DNA from: Crocodylus rhombifer
Lineage: Eukaryota > Chordata > Crocodylia > Crocodylidae
Length of the DNA: 64,000 nucleotides
NCBI GenBank assembly: GCA_038503035.1
Contig: JAVSML010024002.1
Span: 1,473,794-1,537,793 of the forward strand
Direction: 5' to 3'
The position numbers were made by a program, and so were the translations under genes. The notes under the pieces were generated by a model, which was not told the origin of the DNA, searched no databases, and saw only the letters and a program-made list of their open reading frames with translations. This document shows, one piece after another, positions 48,880-59,930 of this stretch. Positions within the stretch are counted from its first letter, which is position 1; every line of letters begins with the position of its first letter.

Positions 48880-50428
48880 TTTCATAGTTTCATAGTTGGT
48901 AGGGTCAGAAGGGACCTGAGCAGATCATCAAGTCTGACCCCCTGCCATGGCAGGAAAGAGTACTGGGGTCAAACGACCCCATCAAGGTGTACATCTAGCT
49001 TCCTCTTAAAGACCCCCAGGGTAGGAGCCAGCACCACTTCTCTTGGAAGTTGGTTCCAGACCCTAGCCGCCCTGACCGTGAAGTAGCGCCTCCTGATGTC
49101 TAGTCTGAATCTACCCTCTGCCAGCTTGTGACCATTATTCCTGGTCACTCCTGGTTGTGCTCGGGGGAACAGGGACTCCCCCAGTGCCTGCTGGTCTCCT
49201 CTGACTAGCTTGTAAATGGCCACTAGATCCCCCCTCAGCCTTCTCTTGTGGAGGCTGAACAGATTCAAGTCCCTTAGCCTTTTCTCGTAGGGCCTGCCCT
49301 GCTGCCCCCTGATCATGCGAGTGGCCCTCCTCTGGACCCTCTCCATGCTGGCCACATCCCTCTTGAGGTGTGGCGCCCAGAACTGATTGCAGTACTCCAG
49401 CTGTGGCCTGACCAGTGTCACACAGAGGGGGAGGATCACCTCCTTGGACCTGCTCGAGATGCATCTGTGGATGCATGACAAGGTACGGTTGGCCTTCCTG
49501 ATCGCGTCCCCACACTGCCAGCCCATGTTCATTTTGGCATCAATAATGAGTCTAAGATCCTTTTCTGCCTCTGCACTGATGAGAAGGGAGTTCCCCAGCC
49601 TGTAGGTATGGTGCTGGTTCTTCCTCCCCAGGTGCAGCACCTTGCACTTGTCTGTGTTGAATCCCATCCTATTCTTATCTGCCCACCCTTGTAACCTGTT
49701 TGCATCCGATTCCAGCTTATTCCTCCAAGCATGCCCACTTCTCCCCACATCTTAGTGTTGTCTGCAGATTTGAACACGGTGCTTTTTACCCCCTCATGCA
49801 AGTCGCTGATGAAGATATTGAATAGTACAAGCCCAAGGACTGAGCCCTGGGGGACCCCACTGCCCACATCCCTCCAGGTCAAATAAGACCTGTCCACCAC
49901 CACTCTCTGGGTGCAGCCCGCCAGCCAACTAGTGACCCCTTTGGCTGTGTAGGTGTCAGTGCCACAGTCCCCTAGTTTTTTAATGAGAATGGGGTGAGAG
50001 ACAGTGTCGAAGGCCTTCCTAAAGTCCAGAAAGACGATGTCCACTGCTACACCTGCATCTAAGGATTTTGTGACCTGGTCATAGAAGGCCACCAGGTTGG
50101 TCTGACAGGACCTGCCACTAATGAACCCATGTTGGTTCCCCTTAAGCATAATCTCCCCTGCTGGCCCCTGACACACACGTGCCAGGATAATTCTCTGAAA
50201 GAGCTTCCCCAGGATCGAGGTAAGACTGACTGGCCTATAGTTTCCTGGGTCCTCCTTCCTCCCTTTTTTGAAAATGGGAACCACATTGGCCCTTTTGCAG
50301 TCCACTGGCACCATGCCAGAGCATCACGAGTGCTCGTAAAGCTGTGCCAGGGGTCCTGCAATGACCTCTGCTAATTCCCTTAGCACTCTGAGGTGGAGAT
50401 CGCCAGTACCTGCTGCTTTGATACTTTT
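48880..50428 (-). pseudogene. CR1 LINE ORF2 (RT), best-preserved copy, 5'-truncated
   Basis: On the minus strand, two overlapping open frames (50314-49529 and 49748-48969) together cover the [82 protein letters not shown] and SDLHEGVKS. The catalytic box reads SADN (49757-49768) instead of FADD, so it is inactive. One frameshift follows. The thumb ([60 protein letters not shown]) stays open to a proper stop. The tail is two 8-bp units (CTATGAAA) at 48880-48895. It ends near 50428 by 5' truncation. Confidence 0.92.
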
Positions 50429-50480
50429 TTAGTTTCTTGATACTAGTTTTTTAGTACTTGATACTTTTTTAGTTTCATTC
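50416..50480. repeat. About 20-bp tandem repeats at the CR1 5' junction
   Basis: TTGATACTTTTTTAGTTTC, TTGATACTAGTTTTTTAGTAC and TTGATACTTTTTTAGTTTC are three imperfect units, just where the CR1 stops. Confidence 0.8.
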
Positions 50481-50518
50481 CACAAATAAATTTAACTATC
50501 CCCAGTGCTAAAAGTTTA

Positions 50519-50790
50519 ATCCTAGAATCACTGGGTTGGAATGGATTTCAGGAGTTATCTGGTCCAAGCCTCTTCATGAATGCAGGAATGTTGTTCCTGA
50601 ACTATCCCTATAAAATGCTTATCCTGTCTCCTCTTGAAAACTTCCAGTGAAGGAAATTCCACAACTGTTTTAGTATTCCAGCATATCATATCTGACCCCT
50701 TTAGAAATATCCTTTTACACTAAATTTATCTTGGAACCCATTAGAGTTTATTCTTGTTTCTGTACCTTTCTCCCAAATTTGTCACCTGAT
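50519..50790 (-). mobile_element. Old CR1 3' end
   Basis: CCTAGAATCACTGGGTTGGAATGGATTTCAGGAGTTATCTGGTCCA is the reverse complement of an older CR1 3' end. CTTGAAAACTTCCAGTGAAGG and AAATTCCACAACTG are the usual next blocks. It is more diverged than the copy at 48.9 kb. Confidence 0.8.
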
Positions 50791-51330
50791 TGTGAGAAAG
50801 TGATGAAAAAGTACTGAATGTTGCTTCTCTCTTGAGTTTCTCCAAAGCTTTCATCTGTTCATCCAGATGGCTCAATTTGCATTGACAATTTTTGTGGCTG
50901 CTTCAATTAGCTTGAACTGCTTTGTGGTGCATCTAATTATTTTACTATGCATAAAACCCCCACAAATTCAACAACAGATTTTAAATCAAATGCAGAAAGC
51001 TTAAAAAAAAGTTTAAAAAAAATTAAATATGTGGCAATAAACTCCCAGTGGTATAATCTAAAAAAGAATGGTAGAAAATTTATTTTAGATTAAATCAACT
51101 GTGTCATTAGACACATCATTTTCCTTTTTGTTATCGTTTTAACAAAAATACTTGCAATAAAATCCAGCATTTTGGAAAATGGACTGTATGTGTGACTATG
51201 TGTGTGTGCGTGCATGTGCACAGTCACATACATGTGCACCCCTCCCCCCACAATATTTTGCTGTTATTTAACACTTGCCTTTTTTATACATTTAGATAGG
51301 CCAAATCTTGCCATATGGTATGCAAAATAA

Positions 51331-51418
51331 CCAGCATAATTGTAGAGATCAATGAACACCAATGCAAATGAGGCAAAAATTTGGACCTAATTAATACTGG
51401 AGGGTGAACATTTATTAA
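51331..51418 (+). repeat. Dispersed repeat, copy B
   Basis: Matches 48053-48140: CCAGCATAATTGTAGAGATC, AATGAACACCAATGCAAATG, AGGCAAAAATTTGGACCT, TACTGGAGGGTGAACATTTAT. Both copies are followed by a CCACTTC... stretch, so the repeated unit may be longer. Confidence 0.85.
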
Positions 51419-51644
51419 TAGTTCAAGTAAAACTGGTCAGAATTATCCATCACACTTTTAAAGAAATAGAGCCACTTCAAAATAGAAGATTTCCACTAGA
51501 ACATTTTTATATTGCCCCTGGTATTTTTATTTTGCTGCTACCAAACACTGATCCAAAAGCAAACATTTCAGTCTGTCAAACTTATCAATGCATCTAATTT
51601 TGAGTCAGTTCAATATTCACTTGTTAAAGCTTAAGCTGCTATAG

Positions 51645-52620
51645 CAGGTGTGGGCAAGTATTTTGGGTGGAGGGCCGCTTACTTATTTATGGCTAGCTGT
51701 CAAAGGCCACACGGGTAGCCCTCTCCCCTGACATGTGCCCTGCCCCCTGCTTGCCATTTTGTAACCAGAAATGTCACCCCTTAAGCCTTAATCTATGCCA
51801 CCAGAAGTCTCTCCCCTTGCCCCTGTCAGTATTCCATTCAGCAAGGAGTTTTGCCATCTCGGAACCAGAAAAAGCACCAAATTATATTCTAAAAATGGAA
51901 CATCTACAATATTCATTAATATGATTTCAAAAACTATTTTTGTCCTGATTTACATGTGTTTGTATAGTGGACATAGAGGTGATGGCACAATAGCTTAAAA
52001 TGAAGTCTTACTCTTGTATTTTGTGAGGAGGATGGGTAGGTTTGTGTGGGGCTGTGAGCATATGGCTATGTAGGGTGGGGAGAGGGTGTGGGTGTGGGGA
52101 GGTTTTGTGGGAGGGATACATGTGGGAGTGTGGGGTGAGAGAGCATGTGGGTGTAAGTGCTTATATGGGGTGTTTATATAGGTATGGTGTTTGTGGGGAG
52201 CTGTGGGGTGGAGAGTGGCGGGGGTGTGGGTATGGGGGTGTGCTTGTGGGATTCACCCTATGAACACATACACACACACACACCCCTTCCCACTCCTGGC
52301 TCTGGGGTGCTAGCACAGCCCTATGCTCCTGCGGTCCAGTGATGCAGTCTGGGGCCATGTGGTGCTGGAGCAGGCATGCAGGGAAGCAGTGAAAGCTGGG
52401 GCAGGCAGAGGCTTCTGGATGTGGTGGTGGGGATGGGAGGGACCCGGCCTTGTTGCTGGCTCCTGCCAGCTCCCCCTCAGCCCTACTGCCCTTGGCTCCT
52501 GTTATCTCTGACAGGCAGCCAGGGATAGATTAAATATTAATTTTTTAAGGACCCTGTGGACCAGATAGAATGGCCCAGTGGGCCAAATACAGCCTGCAGG
52601 CCATATTTTTCCTGCCCCTG
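51645..52620 (+). mobile_element. hAT element with 8-bp target duplication
   Basis: The left end CAGGTGTGGGCAAGTATTTT and right end CATATTTTTCCTGCCCCTG are inverted relatives. TGCTATAG (51637-51644) and TACTATAG (52621-52628) flank the element, matching at 7 of 8 bases. Internal sub-terminal motifs GGAGGGCCGC and GTGGACCAGATAGAATGGCCC are typical of this hAT group. The 976-bp body has a GT-rich tract at 52030-52260 and a (CA)n run at 52268-52284, with no transposase seen. Confidence 0.8.
52030..52260. repeat. GT-rich simple sequence
   Basis: Irregular GTGGGTGTGGGG-type repeats on the + strand with GGGG runs that could form G-quadruplexes, ending just before a CA run. Confidence 0.8.
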
Positions 52621-52799
52621 TACTATAGTGCCCATGATAGTTGCAGTTTAGATGCTTCATGCCTCAATTTTCTCCATAGGTGATCTCCATATGTGCCTGT
52701 TCATCAGTACTCAGCCCAGCTATACTTCCACATATATGGAAAAAATTATATTTTGACTTTAGGCAAGATATAAGTCTCTAATTTTTCTATCCCTAGGTT

Positions 52800-53129
52800 C
52801 TTCAGAAAAAATGCATAATTGGTATAGGTTCTGCATGCTAGGATTGGGTCCTGAGGGCCCAGCAACCCCCACCCCACTTGCCAGGATTGGGTCCCAGGGG
52901 GAGGGGGCATCCAGCACCGCCCCTGCCTGGCCCTGTGCCCTGGAATCGGGCACCAGATCTAGCATGCAGGGCTCAGTGCTGCCCATGGGTCTGGAAATTT
53001 GGCACAAGGGGTGCAGTGCCACCACTCCCCCCACTGCCAAATTTCCAGATACTTGGGGAGCCCTGTGGGCTGGATGATATGATGCTGTGAGCCACATCTG
53101 CGCCATGGGCTGGATGTTTAGCACTCCTG
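52800..53129 (-). mobile_element. hAT fragment (right end, inverted copy)
   Basis: The right end, read as its reverse complement, is CAGGAGTGCTAAACATCCAG, then CCCATGGCGCAGATGTGGCTC, ACAGCATCATATCATCCAGC and CCACAGGGCTCCCC. This matches the fragment at 54025-54151 in the opposite orientation. The left boundary is a guess. Confidence 0.55.
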
Positions 53130-53461
53130 ATGTATACTTTCATTTTAGGAGGGAGAGATATAATTCAGTGTGACTCAAGCTAGATGGTTAATTAGATTGA
53201 TTATGAGGAGTGGGTACACAAAAGCAGATCCTAATCCACCTATTTGGTGGCTAAATGTGGTCCTAGTCTAACCTACCTAATCAAGCTCCTGAAAATAATG
53301 CAAAAAGAAGATAGGTCCCTGTGACAGGACCCACCTCTAAGGATGGCTACGGTACCCCCCGGTAGTCCCACTACTGACTGCCTATACATGTTCTTGTTCA
53401 TGTTCTAATCAGGCTCCAGCATTGCATCACCATGATGTGTATTAAGCTCCTGTCTGCTTCC

Positions 53462-53611
53462 AAATGGCCGTGGAGATGCTTTATCTAAACTATATTGAAT
53501 CAGGTTTAGATAAAGCAGCACATGGCCATTTTGAAATGTGCATGGGCTTAATGCAAGTGATGGTAAGCTGTTTTAATTAGAGCAGCTGTCTGGGAATTGC
53601 TCTAATTAAAC
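53462..53611. repeat. Two adjacent hairpins
   Basis: Hairpin 1 (53462-53531) pairs AAATGGCC..GATGCTTTATCTAAAC with GTTTAGATAAAGCAGC..GGCCATTT around a 13-nt loop. Hairpin 2 (53570-53611) pairs GTTTTAATTAGAGCA with TGCTCTAATTAAAC. Together they look like a small MITE or foldback element. Confidence 0.75.
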
Positions 53612-53891
53612 ACCACCTCCCCTCCCCCACCTCTGAGCATATGAATAGACAGCCACTAACCTTCTCCTATCCACTCTGGCTTCCCAGGCTACTATCCTGT
53701 CCTCACCTGCTTCATCTTTCTGATTAGATCCACCAGGGAAGCTATGGTGCTCTACTCTGCTCAACATGGGGCTGCCTCAGTCTGGTCTGGTCTTGAGCAA
53801 AGTATTGCTCTGCCTGGCCTCAGCCAACTTACTCTCCCCATGTGTCTGTCTGGTGGGGGGGAGGTGTCATCCACTCTCTTCTTTGAGCTCC

Positions 53892-54260
53892 CCACTGGTA
53901 GGGTGGCCATCACAGAGGACAGTTTTCTGCTACTCTGCCCTCTGTCCTCTATTGATACGAAACTGGACACCTTTATGTCCTCTATTTTTCTCTTGAAGAG
54001 AGAACCTAAAATTTAAATATATACCAGGAGTGCTAAACCTGCAGCCCATGGGCCAGATGTGGCTCACAGCATCATATTATCCAGCCCACAGGGCTCCCCA
54101 AGACTCTAGACATTTGGCAGTGAGGGGAGTGGTGGCACTGCTCCCCTACTGCCAATTTTCTTGAAGAGAAAACTGGAGGACATAAAGGCATCTGATTTCA
54201 TATCAATAGAGGACAGAGGACAACTGAGCAGTCCTCTATCATGCCTACCCTACCCACTGG
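53892..54260. mobile_element. Mariner-like inverted-repeat element with an insert
   Basis: The left arm (53892-54000) has TAGGGTGGCCATCACAGAGG, CCCTCTGTCCTCTATTGATA and CTTTATGTCCTCTATTTTTC. The right arm (54152-54260), reverse-complemented, has TAGGGTAGGCATGATAGAGG, TCCTCTGTCCTCTATTGATA and CTTTATGTCCTCCAGTTTTC. The arms are about 105 bp. A start at TA and TAGGG-type termini suggest Tc1/mariner, but that is inference. The loop holds a hAT fragment. Confidence 0.6.
54025..54151 (+). mobile_element. hAT fragment (left end) inside the inverted-repeat element
   Basis: CAGGAGTGCTAAACCTGCAG and GATGTGGCTCACAGCATCAT match, in opposite orientation, the fragment ending at 53129. It stops after CCCTACTGCC with no right end. 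Confidence 0.55.
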
Positions 54261-54973
54261 CTGTCCAATCCACCAGATCCTTGGCTGTGCCTCGTTCCAC
54301 CAAACTGCCTGGTCTGTAGCTCAAGATGCAGGATGGCCCTGTTGGCACTTGCCCTGCTCCCCTGCATCCACTTCCAAACCTGGTGACACAAACATACACT
54401 ATCATGGAAGATAAACTACTTAGCTCTATGTGGGCCTCTGCAGCGCAACTTCTCCTTGCAAGATCAAGGTCAGGGGCAGAGTCAGCAGCACAGGGACACA
54501 GCCAGACACCCAGGGGTAGTAATGATTTCTGGTTGCCACTGTAATTGCAATTGCGATTATGAAAGCTACCAGCAACAGCTACTTTATCTTTTTCCCTCAC
54601 CAACAAGTCAAGGCTGAGGGTGGCTGCTCTGTTCACTCCACCCTAATTATGCTACTAGCCAAAGTGACCCTGTAGCTCAGGAGCTCAATATATATACCTG
54701 CTGAATCCTTTTCTTTCTGGTCATATGACCCTTTCTCCTTTCAAACAGGTCCCAGGTGCGGCAGAAGTTTAGCTTTAACCACAAGTTCAGTGCTCTGCAG
54801 CTAGTTGGGTGTGCTGGCTTGCTCCCTAGTAAGCAATGGGAGTCCTACACTAGCCTCCTTAACAGCAGGTGCACAGTCCCGCAGCCACCTTCTGTAGGCA
54901 TAGACAGAAGTAACAATTTGTGCCCGATTTGGCTCCTGAAGTACTCTATAGCCATTACCAAATGCAAGTGCAT

Positions 54974-55075
54974 GACTGCAGAGTACTTTAAAAGGGCCCG
55001 ATCTCATGACAATCTGAATCCTCATTACATGAGGGTTCAGATGAAGGTGCTCCAAAGCAGAGGCACTTCATTAAT
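54974..55075 (+). repeat. Dispersed repeat, copy 1
   Basis: GACTGCAGAGTACTTTAAAAGGG, TCTGAATCCTCATTACATGA and CTCCAAAGCAGAGGCACTTC recur at 62403-62482 in the same order and orientation. Confidence 0.8.
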
Positions 55076-55412
55076 TTCGATCTACACATGGTGGGAACAT
55101 AGCTCATAGTTCATCCATTCATAGCTCAGCACTATCCTCACAGCATTTTTTTCAGAATGGGAAGACAAAGGGGAGTGAAGTGAGCTCATTTTGGTTACCC
55201 AGCCAGTGCTTGAGGGTGGGGCAGGTAAATTGGAGCCCTCCCCCGCACCTCAGGTGGGCTCCAATCCATCACCCCCTCACCCCAGTATGGTTGGGGAAAC
55301 CCCAGAATGGATCTTGCTTCCCTGCCTTCTCTCCCTCCCATCCTGAGTTATCATGGGAACTGGGATGGTAGTCAGGGGTGGTGGGGATAACTAGGGAAAG
55401 AGGCTGCAGAGA

Positions 55413-55762
55413 TTTGTAGATTGTAAGGCTGGAAGGGACCTCAGAAGATCTTTAGGTCCAGCCCCCTGCACCAAACAGGAAAGGTGATTGGGGGTCAGGT
55501 GATCCCAGCAAGGTGACTGTCTAGTTTCCTCTTGAAGATTTCCAGGGTAGGTGATTGCACCACCTCTGGAGGGAGCTTATTCCACAGTCTGGACACCCTG
55601 CCTGTGAAGAAGTTTGTCCTAATATTGAGCCTGAAATTGGTCTTCCAGGAGTTTGTGGCCATTGCTCCTGGACTTCCCCACAGGTGCCCTGGTGAACAGT
55701 TGCTCACTGAGCCCTTGATACAGCCCGTCTCCCTAGATGGGCTCCAAAATGGAGCTTGATCA
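55413..55762 (-). mobile_element. CR1 3' end, another subfamily
   Basis: On the minus strand: ETGCIKGSVSNCSPGHLWGS, NFRLNIRTNFFTGRVSRLWN, KLPPEVVQSPTLEIFKRKLD and SHLAGIT, the extreme C-terminus of CR1 ORF2. The 3' non-coding end on the + strand reads TGTAAGGCTGGAAGGGACCTC, AGAAGATCTTTAGGTCCAGC. The sequence differs from the copies at 25-26 and 49 kb, so it is a different and probably older subfamily. Confidence 0.85.
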
Positions 55763-58700
55763 CCCATCCTCCCAATGCAACAGCAAATGTCTGTTGGTTC
55801 AGGAGGAACGGTTTAACTCATGGCACATCCTGTGAGGTGCCATGAGTTAGATCCAGGAACAGCACTTCTGTCTGTGCCTTCTAAGAACTGCCCTTTACTG
55901 TGTCTTGCAGCCACTTATCTCTGCTGCTTGGGCCTACTCTCAATAGTGGGGACTGGTCATTTGCCTGGTTAGCAGCAGCCTGGGGCTTTTCAGGTTGTCC
56001 CTCTGCAAGCTGCATCCCCCCGCCTGCCCTTTGCAGCTCTGTTCTTTCTTCACTCAAATAACTTGATAGAAATAACGTAAGTGTTATTCATGATTGTTAC
56101 AATACTAGGTGCCTTAGTGCAAATAGTAAATGAAAATTAATGCTCATAAAAATGATGGATAAGACTAGACTCTAACACAGGCTATGGTTCTAAAACTCAT
56201 TTAGGACATTAAAAAATCTCCCACTGACTTGAGTTTTCAATCAGAAATCTGGTTCAATCAGGAGTTGATCAGTATCCCTGATCTGCTCAGTTACAGACCA
56301 ACCCCAGGATTTCCCCTGGAAAAATTATTTTCATTCCTTATATATACCACTGTCAGTAGTTGTGGATATAAATCTCCTTATTAACAGGTCTTTTTTGTGC
56401 CTGGCAGTGAGCATATACTTCAAGTCTCTGTAACTTCTGACAGAGCAATTGAAAAGTCAGTGGGAAAGAACCATCGTCATGCCTGCAGAGCCTACTGTGA
56501 CTTCTGCTAGGATATGTGTGTATGTTTTTACTGGATTTCCCTAGTCCAGAGGGTTTTCTTTCCCTAAAACATAAGGCCAACTGATTTTTTTCAAAAAAAT
56601 TATCACTCTTATTTTTCTTCTGCTTTCCCCACAACATTTTTTCTTCTTTTCACTATTTTCTGAACCTTCTAGCGTTGGGCTCTTTGTATATCATCACATC
56701 TCTGGTACACATGACACTGGAGTCTGCTAGAGTTTGGTAAATACCACACTTCAACAAACTCAATTAATTGCAGCGTGTCGGAGCAACGTTCCTGAATATG
56801 TATAGGAGCTCTTTCACTCTGTGCTTCCTTTCCCTGTTTGTAAAATTAAGATGATCTTGTATCCATCCTTTGACCGTCTTATCTGTTTAACTTACAAGCT
56901 TTTCAGGGTAAGTCTGTGTAACATTCACGTACAAACATCAAATCATTTATTGAGATACTGCTAGAAACAAGTTCAGCCTATGCAGGTGAGGCCTCTCTTG
57001 TTTTTTGTTTATGCAATGCCAGCCCAATCTCAACTGGAGTCAATGAATACATTTGGAATAAGCAAAATGAAAGTTAATACAAAATAACTATTTTTCAAAA
57101 CAAGTTTACTAAGATTATTCTGCATCAGCTGTCACAGACTGAATGAAACTGTGTGGTTTTCCATTCTTCTGAGTTATGTGCCTTTGCTTATGTTCATTTT
57201 ATGTTGGCCTTTCATAGTAGATATCCTAAATTTTTCTTCCTCATTCACCAGTTTAAATTATACTTCTTAAAAAATTGCTGTGGAAACTGTTTTTAGCAGA
57301 GATTTTAAACAGTGTGTTAGCCACATAATTGAATTAAAAGGGCCACATTTTATACAACTACATTTGGAAGAGATTTCAGCATAAAAAAGACATTAAATAG
57401 AGCAGGCTGGGGGGGAACAACAACATGTGGATAGTATTGATGTAGACTGGAAAACAGCTAATTGTAGTATAGAAATATCCATTCAGAAGGGAAGGAGCTA
57501 ACCAATATTTGTATAGCTTGCATTGTTGTAAAAGATAGCGTGACCTATAAAGTAAACCCAGGAGGTGTGGGGATTATAGCATAAAGGCAAGCAGAAGCAC
57601 GGTAAACTTTCTTTACCATGAACAGAAAGGCAAAGTGATATGAAGGAGTGAGCACATGAGCGGAAATTTAAGGTCTCTTCAGTTCTTGTCTTGTTCTATC
57701 ACACATTGGTTGATAGGACTTAAATAAGAAAGACAGATCCACATATTAGTTGCCAGTGTCCACTTGGGTACTAATTTTTATCCAATTCCACCCTTCATAA
57801 AGATCTGGAAAAATGTTCTGCAATGTGCTGTCATAACCTTAAGATGCTTCTCTCAGAAGTGTCCTCTAGCATCCCCCATACCTCCAGGGGTACAGTATCT
57901 CACATACTGGACTCTGCTGCTGCAGCATGAAGCAGAAGACACCCCCACACTGTGCTGCAGGGAAACAAAGGCTGACCAGTCAGGGCTGCCCTATACACTT
58001 CTGCCATCTGTCACCAGGCAGACTAAGGAAGCCTGCAGAGCATACTGAGATGTGTGTACAAGGTACCTGCTGGCTGCACAGTGTCAGCGCTGCAAGCTCT
58101 CCACTCTTCATGGCCTCAACATTTGAATGTGTGCATATGCACAGGAGTGAATCCAGGGTGGTTGGACTGGTACAGTTGCACCCCACTTTGATTCCTTCTC
58201 CTCCAAAAGTTTAAAACAAACCACCTGGCAGTAGCAGCAGCATTTCAATTCAGGCAGAGTGAGTCAACTGACTTCATGACTCATTAAAATCTACCCAGTC
58301 CTCCTTAAACTCTTCATTCCACAGGTGTCAAATCACCCCCTCTTCATTTAAATAGTTTTAGTATTCCATTAATCAAGCTGGCCTTTCTCCCACAATTCTG
58401 TTAGCTGTTAGCTGTTCCTGATAATGTAGCCACTATTTCACAGGCTTGGAGATCTATTTTTAGCTCATTCTAAAAAGTTATATTTGTTTTTATACATATC
58501 TTAAACTGAATAATGTAGCCATAGGCCCATAGCATATTGACAAGACTTCTAGTTTCTTGTTACCTGGAGAAAAATGTGTTGTGTTATATGTGATGATGCA
58601 TCTTACCATCTGCACCCACCTTTTCAAAATCCTAGATCTGCCCATGTACTCGCAGCTCTAGGTAAGTTTCTGTACCAGGAGAATGACCCTGGGAGAACTC

Positions 58701-58831
58701 TCTCAGATTATTTGAGTACACAGCTTAAGTCATGACAATGAATAAGAGGGAAGGAGAAAAAATTAAGAGAGTTGAGCAAGGTAGAGTAGGTTCACTTGTA
58801 AAATTCTAACCCCACTGCGTTTTGAGAAAGT
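55763..58831. other. Intergenic sequence, nothing recognised
   Basis: AT-rich, unique-looking; no gene, RNA or clear repeat. Just before this block, near 55149, TTTTTTCAGAATGGGAAG resembles part of the insert at 18.03-18.54 kb. Confidence 0.55.
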
Positions 58832-59004
58832 GAGTGCATCTACATGAGCTGCCTTATTGCACAGTAGCCTAATTTATTGTGCAGTAGGGGTAAGGGTTTC
58901 CACATGCACACGCCTACTGTTCAGTAAAAATGGCTAATCATGATTACATTTGCAATGATTAAATTTAATTGCAATTGGTTACTGCACAGTAATGCACATA
59001 TAGA
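58832..59004. mobile_element. Possible Harbinger MITE at the left end
   Basis: GTGCATCTACATGAGCTGCC ... TGCACAGTAGCCTAATT at the left pairs with AATTGGTTACTGCACAGTAATGCACATATAGATGTCAT at the right. The design (TGCACAGTA/TAATGCACAT motifs) matches 19984-20174. It may be a complete MITE or the terminal part of the larger element. Confidence 0.5.
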
Positions 59005-59483
59005 TGTCATCTGGCAGCAAATTTGCTTTTGGTTTTGCCCTACCTCACTAGGGGCCAGTCTGAGGCCAGCTCCTGGCTAGAAGCCTCTCCTGTCTCAGGG
59101 CTGGGCTGCATCTGTGTTAGCCTTTAGCTGCAGGCTATAAAAGCCTGCAACCACTTTGTGCCCTGGGGCAGCCTGAGCATGGTGCAGGCCCTGTGTGCCC
59201 CCTAGACAGGCCACAGCCCTGATGTCCCTGCCTGCCTGGAGCTCTGTTTTTCTGCAGCTTTGTCCTGTTCATCCTTGCAGCTGCCAGGGCACTGCTGCCT
59301 GGCCAGCAAGGTGTACAGTACTTTTTACAGGCTGCAGTAGCCTCCGCCAGCCCTGTCAGCACCCCAAGGCTGCCTAAAGCCCACATCTGGCAGCAGGGCC
59401 AGCAGCACCTCTCAGCTGCAGACACCAGCAGCCTGCCCTGCTGTGGGGCATAGCCTCTACCGCATGGCTGCCAGTCTCATGCT

Positions 59484-59930
59484 GTGCCCCTGAACTGGGC
59501 ACCGCTGGCAGCTGCCCAGGGCCAGCAAGAGAAGGACAGCTGCAGGGGGGCCCAGAGATCCAGTGGGGGAACCAGCAGCATGGCTTTGTCCTGCCCATGC
59601 AGGCCCAGCGCCACATGCATGTGCATGCCCATATCCTTGACCCGGAGCCCCAGATGGATCCAGGAGGAGGAAGTGGGTGACCTTGTGGTACTCTGTGGCA
59701 ATGCAGAGGTGCAGAGGCAGTGTGAGCATGGTGGGCACTCAAACACCCACATTTATGAGGCTTTGTCAGGCAGGATGTGGGAGCACAAGTACTTCCAGTC
59801 AGTGCAGCAGTGCTGCATCAAGGTCAAGCAGGCACAGTGAGTGGTTGTGACCGACCATAATTGTCGATCCAGTGCAGTCATCAATGCAGTCATGCCTGCA
59901 AGACCATGCCCTTTATGCAACAGTTGATCT
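59484..59930 (+). pseudogene. Myb/SANT-like DNA-binding domain remnant
   Basis: The + strand frame 59484-59840 (118 codons) ends in a domain starting at Trp58 (59655). It reads RWIQEEEVGDLVVLCGNAEV, then QRQ, HSNTHIYEALSGRM, EHKYFQS and QQCCIKVKQAQ. This follows the Myb/SANT-like consensus W...E...LI.IWG...VQ.QL...HRN..IYE.IA..M...GY.R...QC..K.K.LR found in Harbinger Myb-like proteins and host MSANTD/ZSCAN29 proteins. The second tryptophan is cysteine (TGT for TGG). Past the stop at 59838 the frame continues DHNCRSSA, matching the HN.RSGA motif that follows the domain in the family. So this is an older, longer protein now broken by a stop. Upstream of Trp58 nothing is recognised. Confidence 0.6.
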
